A DNA stretch of 9,616 bases, taken from JAZQHR01 sp045540695. Its GTDB lineage: Bacteria; Bacillota; Clostridia; UMGS1810. Numbering within the stretch: position 1 is the first letter of the stretch; each line of letters begins with the position of its first letter. Below, piece after piece: positions 1 through 5,808 of this stretch. The stretch lies in the NCBI GenBank assembly GCA_045540695.1, contig JAZQHR010000042.1:1-9616 (forward strand). The letters run 5' to 3'. The translations under genes were made by a program, and so were the position numbers. Below the pieces are notes generated by a model that was not told the DNA's origin, searched no databases, and saw nothing but the letters and a program-made list of their open reading frames with translations.

Positions 1-1
1 A

Positions 2-1726
2 TTAGATATTATAGTTACAGTAGACAGCAAAGGTGTTCAAAGAGGCGAAGAAGCAGGTCCATTTAAAGACATGTACTATGCAAAATCTAACAAAGAAATT
101 GTAAAATGGTTAGAAGAAAATGGTTTACTTCTTGCAAGAAATGATGTAAATCACTCATATCCACATTGTTGGAGATGTAAACATCCAGTTATATATAGAG
201 CAACAAGCCAATGGTTTGCATCTGTAGATGGATTCAGAAAAGAAACTCTAGATGCAATAAAAACAGTTAAATGGTATCCTGCTTGGGGAGAAGAAAGAAT
301 TTCTAAAATGGTTGAAGATAGAAATGATTGGTGTATTTCTCGTCAAAGAACTTGGGGTGTTCCAATACCAGCATTTTATTGTAAAGAGTGCGAACATGAA
401 TATATAACAGATGAAAGCTTAGCAAAAGTTCAAGAAATATTTAAAGGAAAAGGTTCAAATGCTTGGTTTGACCTTACTGAAAAAGAACTTATGCCAGATG
501 GAGCTAAATGTAGTAAATGTGGATGTACAGAATTCAAAAAAGAAACAGATATTATGGATGTTTGGTTCGATTCTGGTTCAACACATGAATCTGTTTTAGC
601 AGAAAGAGGACTTCCAGAAGCTAATATGTATTTAGAAGGAAGTGACCAATATAGAGGATGGTTCCAATCTTCAATATTAACTTCTGTTGCAACAAAAGGA
701 AAAGCTCCATACAAAGAAGTATTAACACATGGATATACAGTAGATGAGCAAGGAAGAAAAATGTCAAAATCTATTGGAAATGTTGTAGCTCCACAAGAAA
801 TTATTAAAGAATCTGGTGCAGATGTTTTAAGACTTTGGGTACTTTCTTCAGATTATAAATCAGATGTTAGTGTTTCTAAAAATATTATAAAACAAGTTAC
901 AGAAGTTTATAGAAAAATAAGAAATACTGCAAGATATATTTTAGGAAATATTCATGATTTTGATGTAGAAAATCCAGTAGCATATGAAGATTTACAAGAA
1001 ATTGATAAATGGGCATTAGCTAAACTTAATAAATTGGTTAGAGATTGTACTGAAGCTTATGATACTTATGATTTTCATAATGCATATCAAGCAATAAATC
1101 AATTTTGTGTAGTTGACATGAGTGCATTTTATCTAGATATAATTAAAGATAGACTTTATACAAGCAAACCAGATTCACTAGCAAGAAGAGCTGCTCAAAC
1201 TGCAATGTATGAAATTTTATCAGCACTAGTTAGAATTCTAGCACCAATGACATGCTTTACAGCAGAAGAAATTTGGAGCTATATGCCTCATAGAAAAGAT
1301 GAAAATTCTGAAAGTGTAATGTTAAACTATTATCCAAAAGTTAATAGCAAATATGAAAATGAAACATTAGTATTAAAATGGTCTAAATTAATTAAAGTAA
1401 AAGATGCTGTTGCTAAAAAATTAGAAGAAGCAAGAGCTGCAAAAGAAATAGGACTTTCACTTGAAGCAAAAGTAATTTTATTTGCAGAAGGCGATGAATA
1501 TGAATTCTTAAAAGAAAATGAAGAATTGCTAAAAGAAATTTTCATTGTATCTGATGTTGAACTTAAAGAAAATAGAAGAAATGAAGATAGTGAAGTAGGA
1601 CTTGGTGTAAAAGTTGTTAAAGCACCAGGTGAAAAATGCGAAAGATGCTGGATGTTCTCTGAAACAGTTGGCGAAAGCAGCGCTCATCCTACACTTTGCT
1701 CAAGATGTGCGAGCGTAATTGAATAA
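2..1726 (+). CDS. ileS: Isoleucyl-tRNA synthetase, 5'-truncated by the window edge
   Basis: Cytoplasmic class I aminoacyl-tRNA synthetase that charges tRNA-Ile with isoleucine. The frame is open from base 2 with no start codon, so the gene begins upstream; 574 residues are visible, roughly 60% of a typical bacterial IleS of about 930. Visible landmarks in order are a CWRC motif followed by P-V-I-Y-R-A-T-S-Q-W-F (editing/catalytic junction), the DWCISRQRTWGVPIP block, a C-x2-C plus C-x2-C cluster, DVWFDSGS, the ATP-binding KMSKS signature at bases 758-772, the WVLSSDY block, a helical anticodon-binding domain, and a C-terminal zinc finger with CERCW (from base 1637) and C-x2-C (from base 1697). 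The ATG at base 71 is internal, because conserved IleS sequence precedes it in frame. Codon use differs from all following genes: 13 of 13 Gln codons are CAA. Identity is very secure; the origin of the codon bias is open. Confidence 0.97.
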   Translation, partial: LDIIVTVDSKGVQRGEEAGPFKDMYYAKSNKEIVKWLEENGLLLARNDVNHSYPHCWRCKHPVIYRATSQWFASVDGFRKETLDAIKTVKWYPAWGEERISKMVEDRNDWCISRQRTWGVPIPAFYCKECEHEYITDESLAKVQEIFKGKGSNAWFDLTEKELMPDGAKCSKCGCTEFKKETDIMDVWFDSGSTHESVLAERGLPEANMYLEGSDQYRGWFQSSILTSVATKGKAPYKEVLTHGYTVDEQGRKMSKSIGNVVAPQEIIKESGADVLRLWVLSSDYKSDVSVSKNIIKQVTEVYRKIRNTARYILGNIHDFDVENPVAYEDLQEIDKWALAKLNKLVRDCTEAYDTYDFHNAYQAINQFCVVDMSAFYLDIIKDRLYTSKPDSLARRAAQTAMYEILSALVRILAPMTCFTAEEIWSYMPHRKDENSESVMLNYYPKVNSKYENETLVLKWSKLIKVKDAVAKKLEEARAAKEIGLSLEAKVILFAEGDEYEFLKENEELLKEIFIVSDVELKENRRNEDSEVGLGVKVVKAPGEKCERCWMFSETVGESSAHPTLCSRCASVIE

Positions 1727-1746
1727 AAAATAGTAAGTAATATACA

Positions 1747-1784
1747 ATACCGCAGGCGGTTTAAAGCTTGCGGTATCTTTTTTT
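1747..1784 (+). terminator. Rho-independent terminator of ileS
   Basis: An 11-bp stem (1747-1757 paired with 1766-1776, one G-U pair, arms ATACCGCAGGC and GCTTGCGGTAT) with an 8-base loop is followed by C and seven T (1777-1784). It sits about 20 bases after the ileS stop codon and separates ileS from the decarboxylase operon. Confidence 0.93.
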
Positions 1785-1825
1785 GAAAAAAACAATTGAA
1801 ATTTGGGTTTTTATGTTATTTTTTA

Positions 1826-1860
1826 TTGACCTTGACAGGTAAAAGGTATATAATTAAAAT
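1826..1860 (+). promoter_or_regulatory. Two overlapping sigma-A-type promoters for the decarboxylase operon
   Basis: Two complete promoter patterns lie 6 bases apart. The first is TTGACC (1826-1831), 17-base spacer, TATAAT (1849-1854). The second is TTGACA (1832-1837), 17-base spacer, TAAAAT (1855-1860). Both have ideal spacing and near-consensus hexamers. They lie 64-98 bases upstream of the first operon gene, giving a leader of roughly 55 bases that is AT-rich with no evident structure. Which of the two is used cannot be decided from sequence. Confidence 0.8.
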
Positions 1861-1923
1861 GAGAAAAATTTGGATTTAAATTTTTAAAAAATATAATTTT
1901 ACGGAAAGGAGGCATTTGTTATT

Positions 1924-2211
1924 ATGGGAGAATTGTCCAATGCATTTGTAGTCATAATGGGTATAGCTACAGTATTTGTAGGACTTATCTGCATAATAAT
2001 TTTATGCGAGGTAATGGGGGCTATATGTAAGGCACTCATTAAAGATGGCAAGAAGGAAACAAAAAGTCAGGTTGCAAATGTGAGTGCACCTGCAAATTCT
2101 GCTCCTATTGAAAACAAACAGGAGCTTGTGGCGGCTGCTTGTGCATGCATAAGCGAAGAACTTGGCTGCGACGTAAAAAATATAAGAGTATTATCATTTA
2201 AAAGAGTATAA
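1924..2211 (+). CDS. oadG: Na+-translocating decarboxylase gamma-type membrane subunit (OadG family)
   Basis: Small membrane subunit of the sodium pump. In this family the gamma (OadG) or delta (MmdD) subunit stabilises the complex, holding the soluble carboxyltransferase to the membrane beta subunit. The 95-residue protein has a short N-terminus, one hydrophobic helix (about residues 7-34), a charged and Ala/Pro/Ser-rich linker (about 40-65), and a C-terminal segment with an EELG-CDV-K-IRVLSFKRV pattern that closes many OadG/MmdD proteins. An AAGGAGG ribosome binding site (1906-1912) lies 11 bases before the ATG. It is the first gene of the operon; the biotin carrier follows after 18 bases. 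Assignment rests on size, topology, tail motif and neighbours, because this family diverges fast. The symbol oadG assumes oxaloacetate is the substrate; MmdD-like is the alternative name. Confidence 0.85.
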   Translation: MGELSNAFVVIMGIATVFVGLICIIILCEVMGAICKALIKDGKKETKSQVANVSAPANSAPIENKQELVAAACACISEELGCDVKNIRVLSFKRV

Positions 2212-2229
2212 GAAAGAGGGTAAACAAAA

Positions 2230-2592
2230 ATGAAAAAGTACAGAGTAAATGTAAACGGAAATGAATATGAAATAGAAATCGAACTTATGAGCGAAACAGA
2301 AGCTACAGCTTCAAAGGCTGCTCCTCAGGCTGCACCAGCTCCAAAAACTGAAGCTCCTGCTCCGACAGCAAGCGGCGAAGGCGAAGCTGTATCTGCTCCA
2401 ATGCCAGGTACTATCCTTTCTGTAAATGTAAAGGTTGGCGATGCGGTTAAAAAAGGTCAGGTGCTTATGATACTTGAAGCTATGAAGATGGAAAACGAAA
2501 TCATGGCAGGTGCTGACGGCACAGTTACATCTGTAAGTGTAAATGCAGGTGCTACAGTTGAAGCCGGCGCGGCTCTTTGCACAATTAAATAA
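2230..2592 (+). CDS. Biotin carboxyl carrier protein (free biotinyl-lipoyl domain subunit)
   Basis: Mobile carboxyl carrier that shuttles CO2 as carboxybiotin from the carboxyltransferase to the membrane beta subunit. The 120 residues divide into an N-terminal segment with a YRVNVNGNEYEIEIE start typical of decarboxylase biotin subunits (1-20), a flexible Ala/Pro/Thr-rich linker (about 25-55), and a biotinyl domain (about 53-120). The biotin attachment site is the conserved EAMKMEN motif, with Lys86 as the modified residue. The APMPG hairpin before it and the terminal ALCTIK are typical of the fold. The start follows an AGAGGG site (2215-2220) with about 9-base spacing. In many oxaloacetate decarboxylases this domain is fused to the alpha subunit's C-terminus; here it is separate, as in methylmalonyl-CoA decarboxylase (MmdC), and the alpha subunit downstream lacks it. 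Biotin-acceptor function is very secure; the partner is inferred from the operon. Confidence 0.95.
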   Translation: MKKYRVNVNGNEYEIEIELMSETEATASKAAPQAAPAPKTEAPAPTASGEGEAVSAPMPGTILSVNVKVGDAVKKGQVLMILEAMKMENEIMAGADGTVTSVSVNAGATVEAGAALCTIK

Positions 2593-2636
2593 TATTAGTA
2601 CATATAAAAAGTGTACAGAAAGGCTGTGATTTAGGC

Positions 2637-4262
2637 ATGAAAAAGAAAATATTTGCTCTTGCTCTTTGCGTAATGCTTGTTATGTGCAGTATGCTTACAA
2701 GCGTTTGTGCAAAAAGTCAGGATGTTATATCAGTAAAAAATGCAAGCTACGATGCCGAGACAGGCACTCTTTCGTTTGCTATTGCAAATAATTCAATGGA
2801 AGATATAGGCGATTCTGCTTTTGCATTAGTTTTTGATCAGAACGCTGTAGCAATGGAGGTAGGACCATATCCGGTAGGAGCGATACCTGCAGGTGCTGAA
2901 ATGGAGTTTAAGATTAAAGCAAATATCCTAAACTACGACGGAAAGAATCTTCCTAAAATAGGAATGCAATATCAGTATCTGATTGATGAAGATGTTATGG
3001 ATTACACTAGAATAGAACAAAATATTGCAAGTAAAATCAAAGTATGCGAGATTGACAACATCTTCTCTAGTGCTGCTACTCCAAAGGAAGCTATAGTAAA
3101 CTTCCTTAACCAGACAGGTTTTGCGGCATTGGTAGCAAACTATAAGCTTATCATAATGATACTTATTTCAATGGTTCTTATGTATCTTGCTATAGTTAAG
3201 AAGTTTGAACCGTTACTACTTCTACCGATAGCATTCGGTATGCTTTTAACAAACCTTCCTGGAGCAGATATGTTCCACGAAGAGTTATTTAAAGACGGTC
3301 ACATACACTGGGAGCTTTTCAGTGCATCAAATGCGATATCTGTAGGTCTTATAGACATACTTTACCTTGGTGTTAAGCTTGGTATATATCCATGTCTTAT
3401 ATTCCTTGGCGTAGGTGCTATGACAGACTTTGAACCACTTATTGCCAACCCTAAGAGCCTTCTTCTTGGTGCGGCTGCTCAGCTTGGTATATTTATCACA
3501 TTTATCGGTGCGAGAAGTCTATTTGGATTTTCGGTTACAGAAGCTGCATCTACAGGTATAATCGGCGGTGCTGACGGCCCTACTGCAATATTCGTTACAT
3601 CAAAGCTTGCTCCGCATCTTTTAGGACCTATCGCGGTTGCTGCATATTCATACATGGCACTTGTTCCTGTTATTCAGCCGCCTATTATGAAGCTTCTTAC
3701 TACAAAGAAGGAAAGAGCAATCGTTATGAAACCGCTTAGAAAGGTTTCAAAGACAGAAAAGATTATATTCCCTATAGTTGTAACTGTATTTGTAACACTT
3801 CTTGTTCCTTCAGCAGGTCCGCTTGTTGGTTGCTTAATGCTTGGTAACCTTGCAAGAGAATGCGGTGTGGTAGACAGAATTTCAAAAACCGCTCAGAACG
3901 AGCTTATGAACATAGTAACTATATTCCTTGGTATATCAGTTGGTGCTACAGCTACTGCAAATGCGTTCTTAAATGCTAAGACACTTCAGATTATTGCTAT
4001 GGGTGTAATTGCATTTGGCTTTGGTACTGCAGGCGGTGTGCTTCTTGCTAAGTTTATGAACCTGTTCTTAAAGAACAAAATCAATCCGCTTATCGGTTCT
4101 GCAGGTGTATCTGCCGTTCCAATGGCAGCACGTGTATCACAGACTGTTGGTCAGAAGGAAAATCCAAAGAACTTCCTTCTAATGCACGCTATGGGACCAA
4201 ACGTTGCAGGTGTTATCGGTTCTGCTATAGCAGCCGGTGTTATGATAGCACTATTTGGTTAA
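2637..4262 (+). CDS. oadB: Na+-translocating decarboxylase beta subunit with exported N-terminal extension
   Basis: Integral membrane subunit that decarboxylates carboxybiotin and couples this to Na+ export. From about residue 165 the protein is a multi-span OadB/MmdB/GcdB-type core. Residues reported as essential in Klebsiella OadB (from memory: D203, Y229, N373, G377, S382, R389) all recur at a constant +110 offset: D313 in GIIGGADGP, Y339 in YSYM, N483, G487, S492 and R499. The pump therefore looks catalytically intact. It is 541 residues against roughly 375-433 for familiar homologues. The extra part has a signal-peptide-like start (MKKK, hydrophobic 5-24, possible cleavage near VCAKS), then a mostly beta-type polar segment (about 28-135) before the first core helix (about 169-187). 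I predict that segment is extracytoplasmic. The ribosome binding site is poor (AGAAAGG 2617-2622, 14 bases from ATG), but the signal-peptide start supports this ATG. The alpha-subunit gene follows after 17 bases. Confidence 0.95.
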   Translation: MKKKIFALALCVMLVMCSMLTSVCAKSQDVISVKNASYDAETGTLSFAIANNSMEDIGDSAFALVFDQNAVAMEVGPYPVGAIPAGAEMEFKIKANILNYDGKNLPKIGMQYQYLIDEDVMDYTRIEQNIASKIKVCEIDNIFSSAATPKEAIVNFLNQTGFAALVANYKLIIMILISMVLMYLAIVKKFEPLLLLPIAFGMLLTNLPGADMFHEELFKDGHIHWELFSASNAISVGLIDILYLGVKLGIYPCLIFLGVGAMTDFEPLIANPKSLLLGAAAQLGIFITFIGARSLFGFSVTEAASTGIIGGADGPTAIFVTSKLAPHLLGPIAVAAYSYMALVPVIQPPIMKLLTTKKERAIVMKPLRKVSKTEKIIFPIVVTVFVTLLVPSAGPLVGCLMLGNLARECGVVDRISKTAQNELMNIVTIFLGISVGATATANAFLNAKTLQIIAMGVIAFGFGTAGGVLLAKFMNLFLKNKINPLIGSAGVSAVPMAARVSQTVGQKENPKNFLLMHAMGPNVAGVIGSAIAAGVMIALFG

Positions 4263-4279
4263 TATAGGAGGATACAAAT

Positions 4280-5662
4280 ATGAGTAAATTATATATAACA
4301 GATACAATTCTTCGTGATGCTCATCAGTCACAGGCGGCTACAAGAATGAAGCTTGAAGATATGCTTCCAGCCTGCGAGCTACTTGACAATATGGGATATT
4401 GGTCAATAGAGTGCTGGGGCGGTGCTACATTTGACGCATGTATGAGATTTCTAAACGAAGACCCATGGGAAAGACTACGCACTCTTAAAAAAGCTATGCC
4501 AAAGACAAAACTTCAGATGCTTTTCAGAGGTCAGAATATCCTTGGTTATAAGCACTATGCAGACGACGTGGTTGAGCAGTTCTGTAAAAAGTCTATTGAA
4601 AATGGTATCGACGTTGTCAGAGTGTTTGACGCACTAAACGACAAGCGTAACTTAGAGGCTGCAGTTAAATTTGTTAAAGAATACGGTGGTATGTGTGAAA
4701 CTGCTATTTCATATACAGTAAGCCCTGTTCACAATATTGATTATTTTGTAAAGCTTGCTTGCGACCTTGAGAAAATGGGTGCAGATACTATCTGTATCAA
4801 GGATATGGCAAACCTTCTATTGCCTTATGACGCGTATGAGCTTGTTAAAAAGCTAAAAGAAAACGTAGGTGTGCCTATTCACCTTCATACACACAATACA
4901 GCAGGTATCGGTGATATGACCAACCTTATGGCTGCTCAGGCGGGCGTAGATATAGTAGACTGTGCACTATCTCCAATGGCGAATGGTACAGCTAACCCTT
5001 CTACAGAATCGCTTGTTGCAACTCTACAGGGTACTGACAGAGATACTGGCCTTGACCTTAAGAAATTAAGCGATGCGGCTGCACATTTCAGAAAAATTGC
5101 TGATAAGATGAAAGCGGAAGGAACACTTGATCCAAAGGTACTAAACGTTGACCCTAACGCACTTTTGTATCAGGTTCCGGGCGGAATGCTTTCAAACCTT
5201 CTATCTCAGCTTAAACAGGCAAATGCCGAAGACAAATACTATGAAGTGCTAGCAGAGGTGCCAAGAGTAAGAGAAGATTTCGGTTATCCTCCGCTAGTTA
5301 CTCCTACAAGCCAGATAGTAGGTACACAGGCAGTACTAAATGTCCTTATGGGCAGATATAAAATGATTTCAAAAGAATCAAAGGGTATGCTTCGTGGAGA
5401 ATACGGTCAGCTTCCTGGTAAGGTTAATGAAGAGGTTAGAAAAATGGCAATCGGTGATGACGAGGTTATCACTTGCCGTCCTGCAGATTTAATCGAGCCT
5501 GAGCTTCCAAAATATCGTGAAGAAGCAAAGGATATGGCGAAATCTGAGGAAGACGTACTTAGCTACGCACTATTCCCACAGGTTGCACAGAAATTCTTTG
5601 AAGCAAGAGATAGAAAAGAGGACGACAGTGTTCGTTCTATATACGTTGAAGATTTATCTTAA
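4280..5662 (+). CDS. oadA: Oxaloacetate decarboxylase alpha subunit (carboxyltransferase), without biotin domain
   Basis: Cytoplasmic carboxyltransferase that takes CO2 from oxaloacetate, leaving pyruvate, and loads it onto the biotin carrier. The DRE-TIM barrel (about residues 1-300) starts with ITDTILRDAHQS, in which Asp13 is a metal ligand. It contains the FRGQN-LGYKHYADD block (82-96), Lys174 in ICIKDMAN (the carboxylated-lysine position of this family), and HTHNTAG with His203/His205 as the other probable metal ligands, then the PMANGTANPSTES loop. The conserved carboxylase domain follows (about 300-445). Familiar OadA proteins are about 590 residues with a C-terminal biotinyl domain; this one ends at 460 without it, matching the separate carrier two genes upstream. 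A strong AGGAGG (4266-4271) precedes the ATG by 8 bases. Pyruvate carboxylase subunit B is very similar, but no biotin carboxylase gene is present and the Na+ pump subunits are, which favours the decarboxylase. The barrel type argues against methylmalonyl- or glutaconyl-CoA. Confidence 0.92.
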   Translation: MSKLYITDTILRDAHQSQAATRMKLEDMLPACELLDNMGYWSIECWGGATFDACMRFLNEDPWERLRTLKKAMPKTKLQMLFRGQNILGYKHYADDVVEQFCKKSIENGIDVVRVFDALNDKRNLEAAVKFVKEYGGMCETAISYTVSPVHNIDYFVKLACDLEKMGADTICIKDMANLLLPYDAYELVKKLKENVGVPIHLHTHNTAGIGDMTNLMAAQAGVDIVDCALSPMANGTANPSTESLVATLQGTDRDTGLDLKKLSDAAAHFRKIADKMKAEGTLDPKVLNVDPNALLYQVPGGMLSNLLSQLKQANAEDKYYEVLAEVPRVREDFGYPPLVTPTSQIVGTQAVLNVLMGRYKMISKESKGMLRGEYGQLPGKVNEEVRKMAIGDDEVITCRPADLIEPELPKYREEAKDMAKSEEDVLSYALFPQVAQKFFEARDRKEDDSVRSIYVEDLS

Positions 5663-5680
5663 TATATCAGTGAAAATCAC

Positions 5681-5719
5681 AAAAAAGTCTATGATACTTA
5701 AGTATCGTAGACTTTTTTT
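5681..5719 (+). terminator. Rho-independent terminator of the decarboxylase operon
   Basis: A nearly perfect inverted repeat: 5681-5699 pairs with 5700-5718 with a single G-U pair, centred on ACTTAAGT, so the real loop is about 4 bases. The left arm begins with six A and the right arm ends in seven T, so it could terminate from either side. It begins 18 bases after the oadA stop codon. Confidence 0.95.
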
Positions 5720-5729
5720 CTTTTAGAGG

Positions 5730-5758
5730 TTGACAATTTCACATAAAAATAGTACAAT
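5730..5758 (+). promoter_or_regulatory. Sigma-A-type promoter of the SLH protein gene
   Basis: A consensus -35 TTGACA (5730-5735) is separated by 17 bases from TACAAT (5753-5758), one base from the -10 consensus. It lies just after the operon terminator and about 50 bases upstream of the SLH gene start, so that gene is expected to have its own transcript. No operator-like repeat is visible around it. Confidence 0.88.
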
Positions 5759-5808
5759 TAGTATGTATAATTATCTATAAAAAATGCTACTATGGAGGGG
5801 ATAATATT

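Noticed and set aside
430..714. Minus-strand open frame of 94 codons
   Set aside because: It lies wholly inside ileS, antisense to conserved synthetase motifs, and has no ribosome binding site or recognisable product.
1330..1545. Minus-strand open frame of 71 codons
   Set aside because: Ser/Phe/Leu-rich antisense shadow of the Lys/Glu-rich anticodon-binding domain of ileS.
1832..1854. Promoter formed by TTGACA (1832) and TATAAT (1849)
   Set aside because: The spacer is only 11 bases. Each hexamer instead pairs with another at exactly 17 bases, giving the two overlapping promoters reported.
1892..1897. Extra TATAAT close to the oadG ribosome binding site
   Set aside because: No convincing -35 element lies 16-18 bases upstream; the region is simply AT-rich.
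4280..5662. Pyruvate carboxylase subunit B instead of decarboxylase alpha subunit
   Set aside because: The barrel alone cannot distinguish them, but the operon contains the Na+-pump beta and gamma-type subunits and no biotin carboxylase.
5517..5726. Plus-strand open frame of 69 codons overlapping the oadA end
   Set aside because: Out of frame with oadA, runs through the terminator hairpin, and its end is only translated A/T tracts.
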